Shown one piece after another: positions 1 to 8,250 of a stretch of 42,322 nucleotides of DNA. The stretch spans positions 1 to 42,322 of the forward strand of contig SVFL01000023.1 in the NCBI GenBank assembly GCA_015056885.1, written 5' to 3'. Numbering within the stretch: position 1 is the stretch's first letter; each line of letters opens with the position of its first letter. A program made the position numbers and the translations under genes. The DNA comes from Lachnospiraceae bacterium (GTDB lineage Bacteria; Bacillota; Clostridia; Lachnospirales; Lachnospiraceae). A model generated the notes under the pieces. It saw only the letters and a list, made by a program, of their open reading frames with translations. It was not told the DNA's origin and did no database searches.

Positions 1-216
1 CCCTGCTCATTTTTGAAAAAACATGGTCGACAGGGCTTAGGTGGTCGTTTTTTGTTTTTGCGAAATATATCAAAGATAAAAAGATTTTTTATTTTATTTC
101 ACTTGACATTTCACCGCTGGACTTTTTTCGCATTTTTGCCCCATTATAACACAAATCCTAATTATAAATAAAGTATTGAATTGCATATTTATACAAAAAA
201 TTCGTTTTCTACATCA
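1..216. other. Left-edge intergenic stretch, no gene seen
   Basis: AT-rich sequence with no convincing coding region on either strand. A TATAAT-like hexamer read leftward (143-148) could be the -10 box of a promoter for a gene beyond the left edge, but no good -35 box lies at the right distance. Nothing else is supported. Confidence 0.4.
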
Positions 217-242
217 AAAGAGCAGAGTTGCCCCTGCTCTTT
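217..242 (-). terminator. Intrinsic terminator after the lipoprotein operon
   Basis: On the minus strand a perfect 9-bp stem (AAAGAGCAG / CTGCTCTTT) with an 8-nt loop is followed by T residues. It lies 25 bp past the stop of the last lipoprotein gene and would end the transcript that starts near 3317. Confidence 0.75.
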
Positions 243-266
243 ACACTTACACACTATTTATATTTC

Positions 267-1388
267 CTACATAAAGGTATCCAAAATATACGTTACCTTC
301 TCCTCATTGGAAGCATTCTCCGGCAAATCTGAATCATCGACACTATAAAACACCTGTACCCAGGTAATATCCCCATCTACCTCCAGCTGATAGTAAAAGG
401 ACTCATAATCTGTGCTGCAATAAATCTGCATTCCATGATAATCCATAAGGACCGTGTTTTCATCATCCGTGATATAGCCGGCATCACTTCCCACGGAATA
501 ATCCGGCTCACTTCTGATATATGTATTGTTAAACATTCCCTCTTCGTCTATCAATTCCCATGTGTTATCGTAATCATCAACAATTTTCATCTGATTCGTA
601 TAAGTAAAATTGGTAGTAGTCTTCATCTCATCCACATACATATCCTGAGCATAAATAACCTCGGAAAGATTCAATGCATTTCCCTCAGCATCTACCGCAT
701 TAGCATAGTCATAACCGGCATCTGTATAAGTAGCCTTATAAATAGTGCATCTGCTGGTTATGAATTCAAAGGTGCGATCCACCTCCTCTAAATCAAAAAT
801 CTCACAACCCAGCAGTTTGTTATCCTGCTTCTCCCAGTAGTCATAAGTAATATAAGTGGTATCCTCTCCCTCGTAAGTAAACTGCGTCCAGCCGTTCTCC
901 TGCCTCTGAATCACACGCTCATCACCATTATGAATAAAACTATCCACATCACCTACCCAGACAGTGATTTCTTCTCCATTGTGATTACCCCCAAACCGTG
1001 ATTCATTCTCTGAAATGGGATAATAGGCACACCATTCTCCTCCCATCTCCTCCCGAGACTCAATGGGCTTCTCTAAATCATATACTACCACATAACCATA
1101 TAATAAAGCTGCCATACGGGTCTTACCTGCGTATTCCTGGTCTGCATTAATATGAAAAACTTCCTTGCCGGAATCATAGGCATAACCTGCCGCCTGTCCG
1201 GCTGCCTCACCATCATCCTCTACCACACCTACCACATCACTCTGCTCGCCGTCTGCCTGTTCACTTACAGATACCTCGCCGCCTTCAGCTCCTGATGCCG
1301 CGCTGCCCTGTACAGAATCAGCACCGCATGCGCTCAAACTCATAATCATTGCCATTGCTAAAATACTTGCTACTACTTTTCTCTTCAT
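267..1388 (-). CDS. Secreted lipoprotein of unknown function
   Basis: 373 residues. The N-terminus is a lipoprotein signal peptide: MKRK, a hydrophobic stretch, then lipobox LSAC, so Cys21 should be lipidated and the protein anchored on the outer face of the membrane. An acidic, Ser/Gly/Ala-rich linker follows (about residues 22-65), then a folded domain rich in Tyr, Thr and Asp that matches no family I recognise. The start is supported by GGGAGAGG upstream of the ATG. It is the last of three lipoprotein genes read leftward with gaps under 60 bp, so probably one operon. Its signal peptide is nearly identical to that of the next gene upstream, although the mature proteins are unrelated. Confidence 0.85.
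   Translation of the reverse strand: MKRKVVASILAMAMIMSLSACGADSVQGSAASGAEGGEVSVSEQADGEQSDVVGVVEDDGEAAGQAAGYAYDSGKEVFHINADQEYAGKTRMAALLYGYVVVYDLEKPIESREEMGGEWCAYYPISENESRFGGNHNGEEITVWVGDVDSFIHNGDERVIQRQENGWTQFTYEGEDTTYITYDYWEKQDNKLLGCEIFDLEEVDRTFEFITSRCTIYKATYTDAGYDYANAVDAEGNALNLSEVIYAQDMYVDEMKTTTNFTYTNQMKIVDDYDNTWELIDEEGMFNNTYIRSEPDYSVGSDAGYITDDENTVLMDYHGMQIYCSTDYESFYYQLEVDGDITWVQVFYSVDDSDLPENASNEEKVTYILDTFM
1325..1388 (-). repeat. Signal-peptide block duplicated at 2255-2318
   Basis: The about 64 bp encoding the signal peptide are nearly identical to 2255-2318. The encoded peptides differ at only two of the first 22 residues (Ala/Thr at position 11, Ala/Gly at position 20), while the sequence after the lipobox is unrelated. 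Confidence 0.85.
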
Positions 1389-1445
1389 TTTACCTCTCCC
1401 TCAAATCATACATTTTCTATTTTTTAGTGTTTTGTGTTATCTGAA

Positions 1446-2318
1446 TTACTGAGTTACATAATTGAGTTCATTTTCCTGCATATATTGCTCTGCATAGCTT
1501 CCCGCTGGAACGGTGAACACAATATTTTCGCAATCATAGCTACTGATTTCCTGAATTTCTGTAACGGAAGCTGGAATTACTACACTCGTTAAAGCATCAC
1601 AATCCTCAAAAACATCTTCTCCCAACACCTCAACACCTTCTTCAAACACCAGTGTCTCTAAATTTTTACATCCATAGAATGCCTGTTTGCCCACAGATTT
1701 GATATAAGCAGGAACGGTAATGGAAGAAACTCCCGCACAGCCGAAACAACCACTAGGAATTTCTGTCATACTATTGGAAAGTTTAATTTCCATGATTGTA
1801 CCGGGACAAAGAAATGCAATTTCGTCTACAAAAGTCACAGAATCCGGCAAAATAACCTTTTCCAAGGATGCACAATTAAAGGCCAGACGTCCCACACTCT
1901 CCAACCCGTCGTTGAATTGTATATCCGTCAGACAATCGCAATTTTCAAATGCTTCCTCACGGATTTCTTTCAATGTATCAGGACACACCACACTGGTAAT
2001 ATCATCATTTACAAATGCACATCTACCAATAGCAACAACTTCCTTGCCATCAATTGTCGACGGAATCACCACATCCATGGATTCTCCCTCATAACCGATA
2101 ATGACAATCTTACCATCCTCATCATCAACTCTGAAATCATCTTCGCTATTTACCTTGACTTCAACAGCGCTTTCTATAGTTGCTGCCTCCGATGCCACTT
2201 CCTGTGTCGCCGCCACTTCCCCTGCAGCGGAATTACTTTGTGTCGACTCTGAACCGCAACCGCTCAAACTCATAATCATCGCCATGGTTAAAATACTTGC
2301 TACTACTTTTCTCTTCAT
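1446..2318 (-). CDS. BspA-like leucine-rich repeat lipoprotein
   Basis: 290 residues from the chosen ATG at 2318, which has GAGGAG 8 nt upstream; an upstream in-frame start at 2342 lacks a ribosome site. A lipobox (LSGC) follows the signal peptide, then an acidic linker and an entry segment VNSEDDFRVDDEDGKIVIIG. The rest is LRR_5 / TpLRR repeats of about 23 residues with the pattern IPxxVxxIGxxAFxxC. Such surface repeats in other bacteria bind host or bacterial surface ligands; the ligand here is unknown. The gene looks like a mosaic: its signal peptide matches the downstream lipoprotein and its body matches the upstream one (2368-3264). Confidence 0.88.
   Translation of the reverse strand: MKRKVVASILTMAMIMSLSGCGSESTQSNSAAGEVAATQEVASEAATIESAVEVKVNSEDDFRVDDEDGKIVIIGYEGESMDVVIPSTIDGKEVVAIGRCAFVNDDITSVVCPDTLKEIREEAFENCDCLTDIQFNDGLESVGRLAFNCASLEKVILPDSVTFVDEIAFLCPGTIMEIKLSNSMTEIPSGCFGCAGVSSITVPAYIKSVGKQAFYGCKNLETLVFEEGVEVLGEDVFEDCDALTSVVIPASVTEIQEISSYDCENIVFTVPAGSYAEQYMQENELNYVTQ
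2031..2156 (-). repeat. Coding block duplicated at 2950-3075
   Basis: A stretch of about 125 bp encoding the entry segment of the LRR domain recurs almost identically 919 bp away in the neighbouring lipoprotein gene. The encoded core (FRVDDEDGKIVIIG through KEVVAIG) is identical in the two proteins, whereas the flanking repeats have diverged. This points to recent duplication or gene conversion. Confidence 0.85.
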
Positions 2319-2367
2319 TTTTAGTCTCCTCGAATTATACATTTTCTGTCGTTTTTCATTACTTAAA

Positions 2368-3264
2368 TTACTGTGTCACGTAATTATAGCCCTTTTCCTG
2401 CATATACTGTTCTGCATAACTTCCGGCTACTACAGTAAACTCTATATGATCTGTAGTTCTTTTATTTATGTAACCTATTTCCGTTACAGATGCAGGGATT
2501 ACAACACTTTTTAATACATCACAATTATTAAATACTTTCTCCCCAATTATCTCTACACCCTCTTCGATAATAAGACTTTCCATTTCTCCACATTCTTCAA
2601 TTGCCTGATCAGAAATCGTTTTAACATGTGAAGGTACTGTAAATGTTTTAAAATCATTCACAGCAAGCATCCCCGCTGGCAGCTCTGTTATGGATAAAGG
2701 TATATTTACTTCCGTTAATTTAGCTCCCGCTAATGCTGAATCACTTATTGTAGTAATCGATTCGGGTAACACCAGCTTCTCCACACCTGTATTGACAATA
2801 ATATGTTTTCCAATCAATTCAAGGCCTTCATTTAACTGTAGATTCGTTAACTCTGTACAATTTACAAATGCCTCTTCACGGATTTCCTTTAATGTATCCG
2901 GACATACCAAACTGGTTATGTCACCATTTGTAAAAGCATTTTTTCCTATAGCCACAACTTCCTTGCCATCAATTGTCGATGGAATCACCACATCCATAGA
3001 TTCTCCCTCATAACCAATAATGACAATCTTACCATCCTCATCATCAACTCTGAAATCACTTTCACTATTTACCTTTGCAACCGGGGCTGCCGACTCCTCA
3101 GCGGACTCCGTAGTGGAAGCTTCTGCCACGGTAGAAGCCGTGTCACTGACTGTAGACGCCTTGCCTGTAGCAGCATTTTCTTCCCCACATGCAGTCAGCA
3201 TAGTCATGGCCATAACTCCCATACATACGCTAATGCCCATTCTTTTTAATGTGTTTCTCTTCAT
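2368..3264 (-). CDS. BspA-like leucine-rich repeat lipoprotein
   Basis: 298 residues. The signal peptide ends in lipobox LTAC (Cys26), followed by a Ser/Thr/Ala-rich linker to about residue 65, an entry segment identical to that of the downstream paralogue, then LRR_5 repeats (several IPxSITxLPxxM / VxTIxDxAI type units). The start ATG at 3264 has GGGAG upstream. It is the first gene after the LytTR-type promoter at 3324-3389, so it and the two genes behind it are the likely targets of the two-component system encoded at 4694-6698. Confidence 0.88.
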   Translation of the reverse strand: MKRNTLKRMGISVCMGVMAMTMLTACGEENAATGKASTVSDTASTVAEASTTESAEESAAPVAKVNSESDFRVDDEDGKIVIIGYEGESMDVVIPSTIDGKEVVAIGKNAFTNGDITSLVCPDTLKEIREEAFVNCTELTNLQLNEGLELIGKHIIVNTGVEKLVLPESITTISDSALAGAKLTEVNIPLSITELPAGMLAVNDFKTFTVPSHVKTISDQAIEECGEMESLIIEEGVEIIGEKVFNNCDVLKSVVIPASVTEIGYINKRTTDHIEFTVVAGSYAEQYMQEKGYNYVTQ

Positions 3265-3288
3265 CTTGTATCTCTCCCTCTCATAAAA

Positions 3289-3321
3289 ATATAGCAGCAG
3301 GCTTTTGACCCACTGCTATAT
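3289..3321 (-). terminator. Intrinsic terminator between the LRR gene and the lipoprotein operon
   Basis: Perfect 9-bp stem (ATATAGCAG / CTGCTATAT) with a 15-nt loop, then five T residues on the minus strand. It should stop read-through from the LRR gene at 3392-4654. The predicted start site of the next promoter (about 3317) falls inside the 5' arm, so transcripts from that promoter would lack half of the arm and should escape it. Confidence 0.7.
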
Positions 3322-3323
3322 AA

Positions 3324-3352
3324 ACTATCATTATGAAAAGTATTTGTGTAAA
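3324..3352 (-). promoter_or_regulatory. Promoter for the lipoprotein operon
   Basis: Read on the minus strand: -35 TTTACA (3352-3347), 17-bp spacer, -10 GATAGT (3329-3324). The -10 is weak, as expected for an activated promoter. The proximal LytTR-like repeat ends 6 bp upstream of the -35. Confidence 0.55.
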
Positions 3353-3358
3353 AAATTT

Positions 3359-3389
3359 CGTAAACGCAAGGTTTGAAAGCGTAAACGCA
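3359..3389 (-). promoter_or_regulatory. Direct-repeat LytTR-type binding site
   Basis: Two identical copies of TGCGTTTACG (3389-3380 and 3368-3359 on the minus strand) recur with a 21-bp period, two helical turns. LytTR regulators such as AgrA bind paired repeats of about 9 bp with a GTT core separated by about 12 bp upstream of the -35, which is exactly this layout. The regulator at 6006-6698 is the obvious candidate. Confidence 0.6.
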
Positions 3390-3391
3390 TT

Positions 3392-4654
3392 TTATGATTC
3401 TTGCTGCTGTGCTCCATCTAATGAATTGAGCCCATAAGCCACCTGCTGTGCTGAGCCGGATAGAATAGACCCATTAGCCATATTCATACCTGCAAACGCC
3501 ATCATGGTACCTTCATCTGACGCAGCATCGCGGAAAGCCCTCGCCTGAAAATTCGCCATCATAAACGTGATTTGCCTATACTCTTCATCCATCCGTGGAC
3601 GTTCAAAAGACTCACCGGTAAGCTCCCGCATCCACTTAGCAAAATCCAAAGCCACCCACTCTTTTCCATACACGGATAATCGTTCTATAAAATTTAATTC
3701 TACTTTCTTATTCCTAATATCGTCCCATATGGGGTGGTCTACATGCACTTTGAAATAAGCATTCCCCGAACCTTCCATCATATTCAGATTCAAATGAACC
3801 ACTGAATTGGGGACCTCTATTTCTCTTAACTCAAGACAATTTGCAAAAGCCTTATCTCCAATAATCTCTACGCCATCTTGTAAGATAACACTACGTAATT
3901 CCTTCACATTGGCAAAAGCGTTTGCACCAATCGATTTCACACTACCGGGAACAACCAGGTTCCTTACATGACACATAAAAAAACAATCCGCCGGAATCTC
4001 TGTAAGTCCTGTTGACAAATGCAGATACTCCACACCACAAGCCATAAATGCTCCCTTTCCAATGCTTGTTACGGTGTTTGGAATATTCATACGCTTCAAA
4101 GCAATGGTATTATTAAAAGCTCCTTCTCCAATCGTCTTAAGCCCCTCTTCCAAAGAGATAGATTCAGCCGCACATTTTCGAAACGCTCCTGTTTCAATTA
4201 CTTCTATTGTTTTCGGACAGTAAATGCTTTTTGCAGCCACATGGGCAAAACAATTTTCTCCGATAATTGTGACCTTTCTTCCACCAATGTAATCCGGAAT
4301 ATGAATGTTTTCCTCTGTCTCTCCCACACAGGCCAGAAGACGAATGGTATCCTGTTGCGTAATTTCATAATCAAACTGCATTGTCTTCATCTTATATCCG
4401 GCAACATTCATATACCCATCGCTTCGAAGCACCTTCCCGGTTGCCCCCTGAGAAGCCTGATTCGCCCCACTCCCATTCTTGGTGCGAAGGGTGGCAGTCT
4501 TAACCGTGCCATCCTCCATGGGAACATCAAACTTAATGCCATCATTCAACTTCTGTGCCAGATTTTGCCCTGCATTATTTGCAACATCCGACACCACATC
4601 AGCCACCACATCTGATACAACATTTTTGATTAGCTTAGATAAAAATCCCGCTAT
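3392..4654 (-). CDS. LRR_5 protein with amphipathic N-terminus, probable AUA start
   Basis: There is no signal peptide, so it is probably cytoplasmic or membrane-peripheral. The N-terminal 40 residues form a likely amphipathic helix (FLSKLIKNVVSDVV...), followed by a linker, about eight BspA-type LRR units (roughly residues 115-290) and a C-terminal non-LRR region. The only canonical in-frame start is GTG at 4609, which has no ribosome site. A clear AAGGAG at 4666-4661 sits 6 nt before an in-frame ATA codon (4654-4652), giving 420 residues and completing the helix. I therefore place the start at ATA; if that is wrong, the gene begins at 4609 (405 residues) or has lost its start. It follows the kinase gene by 39 bp and is probably co-transcribed with it. 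Confidence 0.7.
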   Translation of the reverse strand: MAGFLSKLIKNVVSDVVADVVSDVANNAGQNLAQKLNDGIKFDVPMEDGTVKTATLRTKNGSGANQASQGATGKVLRSDGYMNVAGYKMKTMQFDYEITQQDTIRLLACVGETEENIHIPDYIGGRKVTIIGENCFAHVAAKSIYCPKTIEVIETGAFRKCAAESISLEEGLKTIGEGAFNNTIALKRMNIPNTVTSIGKGAFMACGVEYLHLSTGLTEIPADCFFMCHVRNLVVPGSVKSIGANAFANVKELRSVILQDGVEIIGDKAFANCLELREIEVPNSVVHLNLNMMEGSGNAYFKVHVDHPIWDDIRNKKVELNFIERLSVYGKEWVALDFAKWMRELTGESFERPRMDEEYRQITFMMANFQARAFRDAASDEGTMMAFAGMNMANGSILSGSAQQVAYGLNSLDGAQQQES

Positions 4655-4693
4655 TCTTTTCTCCTTCGTATTGCTTCCGTTATTTTAATTTGT

Positions 4694-5986
4694 TTACAAT
4701 AATACCATTATCTTGATGAAAAACCAACCATCCTTGTACTCCAGCTCGCACTCTCCCCTATATTTCTTGACCACTGACGATACACTGTCCAGGCCGATTC
4801 CATGATTCTTTTTGTCTTTTTTGGTAGTGACGATGCGATTGTTTTTAATACGCACCGGAGCACTCACCTTATTAGATACAATCAGGGTAAAGTAATTGCG
4901 ATGACTAATTCCCTGAATCTTAATCTGCGGATTGTCCGCCTGCATGGATGCCTCTAACGCATTGTTCAATACATTGGAAAAAATCGTACAGATATCCACC
5001 GCACGCATTTTGTCCAAATTGACAAAATCACCCTCATAGGTAAAATCAATATCATACTTGGCAGCCTCAGCCTTTTTTAAGGACAATACAATGTCCGCTG
5101 TGGCATTGCCCGTAATCGTTGTTTTCACAGCTAGTCCCGGATTGTCCGACAAATCCTCAATGTATTTGTCTACCTTGTCATACTCCTTGCGGTCACACAG
5201 TTCTCCCAACACCTGCATATGTCCGCGCAAATCATGACGAAGCCTTTTAAGCTCCTGCTCGCCGGTTTTGGTCTCCTCTGCAAATTTCAACTGCATATCC
5301 AAGAAATTCCGCGCCTCTCCGGTAGAAGCTACCAATTTGCGATTCTCTCTTTTGGTAAAGAGCCATGACCAATAGATTCCCAACACAAGTAATGCAAAAA
5401 AAAGAACACCACAACCGTATATGATTCGTTCCTTGGCAGGAAGCGCAACCAAAAACACCTGAAGCACCACCATATCTAACAGCAAAAACAAAAAGTACAG
5501 ACAGAATCCTACAACCTCTTTCCAGCTGAGCCGCAAATCCAAGTTTCTACGTTTTGCTAAGAACATACTTACCACAAACAGTGAGCTAAGAGCAACATCT
5601 ACAAGCACTAAATGAATAGCCAACCCTTCCTCTCCAAAAAAGAAAACTTGTTTTTCATCCATAACCTGCATAATCATATATGCAGGCATAACATCCAGCA
5701 TTGTATAAAACAACACTGCGGGAATCATCATAAATGCATTATATATTCGTGCCCCTGTACAACAGAAAAAATTCAAGAGTGCTAACAACCCAAATTCCGC
5801 AATATACATAATCCATACACTGTCCGTAATTGCAGCTACCAGAATCAGTATCATATATACCAACAATACCATTCTTAGCCTACGCATATTCCAAGTAAAA
5901 TTCTTAACCAAAAACAGTACGTACGGTCCCATAAGGCAAATGCCTGCCATGACATTAAGTACAAATGAAATGATTATATCACCCAT
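4694..5986 (-). CDS. GHKL-type sensor histidine kinase (AgrC/VirS-like)
   Basis: 430 residues. About six membrane segments fill residues 5-210, a linker helix follows, then the cytoplasmic kinase core. The phospho-acceptor is His251 in LRHDLRGH; the N-box is NNALEAS (about 341-347) and the G-box HGIGLDSV (about 395-402), the pattern of the AgrC/ComD GHKL family. These kinases sense peptides or envelope signals through the membrane domain and phosphorylate a LytTR regulator. The start has GGAGG 4 nt upstream and lies 19 bp after the regulator gene, so the two form an operon. No AgrB or AgrD-like signal gene is in the window, so the signal is unknown. Confidence 0.92.
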   Translation of the reverse strand: MGDIIISFVLNVMAGICLMGPYVLFLVKNFTWNMRRLRMVLLVYMILILVAAITDSVWIMYIAEFGLLALLNFFCCTGARIYNAFMMIPAVLFYTMLDVMPAYMIMQVMDEKQVFFFGEEGLAIHLVLVDVALSSLFVVSMFLAKRRNLDLRLSWKEVVGFCLYFLFLLLDMVVLQVFLVALPAKERIIYGCGVLFFALLVLGIYWSWLFTKRENRKLVASTGEARNFLDMQLKFAEETKTGEQELKRLRHDLRGHMQVLGELCDRKEYDKVDKYIEDLSDNPGLAVKTTITGNATADIVLSLKKAEAAKYDIDFTYEGDFVNLDKMRAVDICTIFSNVLNNALEASMQADNPQIKIQGISHRNYFTLIVSNKVSAPVRIKNNRIVTTKKDKKNHGIGLDSVSSVVKKYRGECELEYKDGWFFIKIMVLL

Positions 5987-6005
5987 AACCCCTCCACCAT
6001 ATTAT

Positions 6006-6698
6006 TTACTTTCTTTGTTGTAAAAATTGATACAACGCCACCTTAAATTCGTGGGTTTTGCGATAGCTGATGGGCAGAAAATTGCCATCGTCCAATGTCA
6101 GCTGAAACTGGTCAAATTCTCTGACTCTCTCTAAATTCACCAGATACTTACGATGAATCCTGAAAAAAGGCATATCCGCTACCATCTCTTCCAACTCGCC
6201 CAGACTTTTGGACACCCGAAACACACTGTCTTCACAGTGTATCTCTGTCTCCTTATCCTGTATTTCCATATAAAGAATGTCTTTGGCACTTACAATCATA
6301 TTACCAAAGGAAGTCTTTAGCACCAGTCTGCCGCCCTTATCTGCATCCTGCCGAATCTCAGCCAGCACTTTTTCCACCATCTCTTTGGTGACCGGCTTTA
6401 ACAGATAGCGGAACAATCCGATTTCATACCCTGCCGGAGCATATTCCACATAATTGGTAATAAAAACAATGTATAAATCAGAATCATATTTCCGAAGTTT
6501 TCTGCACAGTTCAATTCCATCCATTCCTTCCATACAAGCATCGCAGAAAAGTACATCAAATCGCTTTCCGTTTTCATACTCTGCTAATAGCTTTTCCGGC
6601 CCCAAAAAGTACTGCGCCTCAATTTCTTCTTTATCAAACAAATAGCCCCATATCTGTTGGGCTACTACTTCTTCGTCTTCACATATGGCAATTCGCAT
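6006..6698 (-). CDS. LytTR-family response regulator
   Basis: 230 residues from the ATG at 6698, chosen because GGGAGG lies 8 nt upstream; an in-frame start at 6722 has none. The receiver domain (1-120) shows the acidic pocket ICEDEE, phosphorylation site Asp53 in FCDACMEGMDG and Lys101 in LLKPV. Residues about 130-230 are a LytTR DNA-binding domain (FFRIHRKYLVNL, then LPISYRK). Partner of the GHKL kinase downstream. Likely targets are the repeats at 3359-3389 and perhaps its own promoter, where a related half-site (TGCGTCTACG) lies at 6785-6776. Confidence 0.93.
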   Translation of the reverse strand: MRIAICEDEEVVAQQIWGYLFDKEEIEAQYFLGPEKLLAEYENGKRFDVLFCDACMEGMDGIELCRKLRKYDSDLYIVFITNYVEYAPAGYEIGLFRYLLKPVTKEMVEKVLAEIRQDADKGGRLVLKTSFGNMIVSAKDILYMEIQDKETEIHCEDSVFRVSKSLGELEEMVADMPFFRIHRKYLVNLERVREFDQFQLTLDDGNFLPISYRKTHEFKVALYQFLQQRK

Positions 6699-6726
6699 GA
6701 CAACCGCCTCCCTCAATATCATACAA

Positions 6727-6764
6727 AACGCTTGCGCTTCTGTGTGAATTTTTGCGCAAGCGTT
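6727..6764 (-). terminator. Terminator-like hairpin upstream of the response regulator
   Basis: Perfect 11-bp stem (AACGCTTGCGC / GCGCAAGCGTT) with a 16-nt loop, followed on the minus strand by TTTTGT. It follows the lipoprotein gene by 33 bp and precedes the regulator by 28 bp. It could also be a regulatory palindrome, since the regulator has no other room for a promoter. Confidence 0.55.
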
Positions 6765-6797
6765 AAAAAAATCTTCGTAGACGCATACAAGTACTTT

Positions 6798-7952
6798 TTA
6801 TTTATCCGTATTTCCCAAATCTGTAAATACGGAAAATTTCAGTTCTGTATAATCATCCATGTAAATGATGCCACCGATATACTTGCCGTCATCAGTGGGT
6901 TCTGTAATTATATTTTTGTGTTCGGTTTCATCTTCATACTGATACTGCTTAACCAGCACCGTCTGTGCGTTCTCTGCCGTACCCAGCTCACCCAGTTTGT
7001 CCTTCGGCACGTAAATATACACCTTATCCGAATCGGTGTTCAAAGTATAGGCATCAAATATCTGCTTGGCATTTATAAATCCATGCCCATTCCATTCTGC
7101 AGCATCATCCAGCGTTGTCTTGGTTATGGAAACATACTCGTCCGCATGCTCTGTAATCAACACGATATCATCTATGACGGTCTTGCCACAACTGATATAG
7201 ACATCTTCTGCTGAATCTACGATACGATATCCGTTCACATAAAGTAAATTATTGTCTATTCCGAAGTCAACAGGCGAACCTGCAATATTATAGTACGGAC
7301 TTTCAATGGTGTCATAATGCGCCTTGCTGTCGTAATCTACAAACAAATAGTCCTCAATCCCTGTCTGCTCCGTAACTGCCTCCATATCAATACCTGTCAC
7401 ATCCTGATTAATATAGGATACCACAACAGCCGGAGACTGACCGTCCAATATCTCTGCAAGATTGTCTCCGTCAAAACAAGTAGCTATCATGCCATTTTTA
7501 TTGTCCTTCATGGTCTGATATTCACCGAAACAAACAAAGAGCTCCTCCGACGGCAATCCTGTTATTTCATATATTTTCTGCTCTAAAGCATCCTCTATAT
7601 CAGCCAGCTGATAATTATCTATCCCCTCCTTCGTTACCTCATCTCCTGCAATTATCACCTTAAACTCTCTTTGGCCCTGCTGTAAAGTAACACATACATC
7701 GCCTGTAGGAGCAGGTGAAAAATCCGGAACCGGACCTGAATCCAGCTTTTCACAGACGACTTCCAGAACAGTTGCCTCTATACCATATTTATCCTGTATA
7801 TAATTTATCGCATTCGTTTGACCCTGCGCTTCATATTGTGCCATCTGCTGCTTTTCCTCATCCGTATAACCACAGGCTGCCAATAAAAACACCGGAAGCA
7901 TTGTTGCCAGCACCCTACAAATCCTTTTTAGTTTACATACTTTTCCTGACAT
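6798..7952 (-). CDS. Lipoprotein of unknown function
   Basis: 384 residues. A basic N-terminus, hydrophobic stretch and lipobox LLAAC (Cys27) mark a lipoprotein, but no known domain is evident in the mature part. The region after the anchor (YEAQGQTNAINYIQDKYGIE) looks helical, with mixed alpha/beta sequence after it. The start has AAGAGG upstream. It is third in a row after the C_GCAxxG_C_C gene and the small helical gene, with 40 bp between it and the latter and no terminator between, so probably one operon. Confidence 0.82.
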   Translation of the reverse strand: MSGKVCKLKRICRVLATMLPVFLLAACGYTDEEKQQMAQYEAQGQTNAINYIQDKYGIEATVLEVVCEKLDSGPVPDFSPAPTGDVCVTLQQGQREFKVIIAGDEVTKEGIDNYQLADIEDALEQKIYEITGLPSEELFVCFGEYQTMKDNKNGMIATCFDGDNLAEILDGQSPAVVVSYINQDVTGIDMEAVTEQTGIEDYLFVDYDSKAHYDTIESPYYNIAGSPVDFGIDNNLLYVNGYRIVDSAEDVYISCGKTVIDDIVLITEHADEYVSITKTTLDDAAEWNGHGFINAKQIFDAYTLNTDSDKVYIYVPKDKLGELGTAENAQTVLVKQYQYEDETEHKNIITEPTDDGKYIGGIIYMDDYTELKFSVFTDLGNTDK

Positions 7953-7992
7953 TGCTTATATCCTCTTGATTTCTAATAAAACTGTTTCGTTT

Positions 7993-8250
7993 TTACACCC
8001 AGGTCGGTTTCTGATCCTTATGGGTAAATTTCAGCATTCTCTCCTTATACGCCGCAAGCTGCGCATCATAATGAGTTATCTGCTTGTCCGTAAGCTTTCC
8101 TGCAGCCTTCAACTCCTGCAACTTTGCCTCATACTGCTGCAACGCCTGTTGTGCCGCATCCTTATAATTGTTGGAAGCGTTATTCTCAATTTGTCCGATA
8201 ATTTCTTCCAGTTGCTTGTTCTTGCCAATATTTTTGATAAAATCAAACAT
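7993..8250 (-). CDS. Small helical protein of unknown function
   Basis: 85 residues, mostly charged and predicted helical (QQALQQYEAKLQELKAAGKL), probably a coiled coil or helical hairpin; the end is KPTWV. The LKAAGKLTDKQIT segment is reminiscent of the short SHOCT-type helix pair, but the match is weak. There is no signal peptide or membrane segment. The start has GAGGAGG 6 nt upstream and overlaps the end of the preceding gene by 8 bp, which suggests translational coupling. Confidence 0.75.
   Translation of the reverse strand: MFDFIKNIGKNKQLEEIIGQIENNASNNYKDAAQQALQQYEAKLQELKAAGKLTDKQITHYDAQLAAYKERMLKFTHKDQKPTWV

Noticed and set aside
4694..6797. agr-type quorum locus
   Set aside because: Kinase and regulator fit, but no AgrB membrane protease or short AgrD-like peptide gene was found around them.
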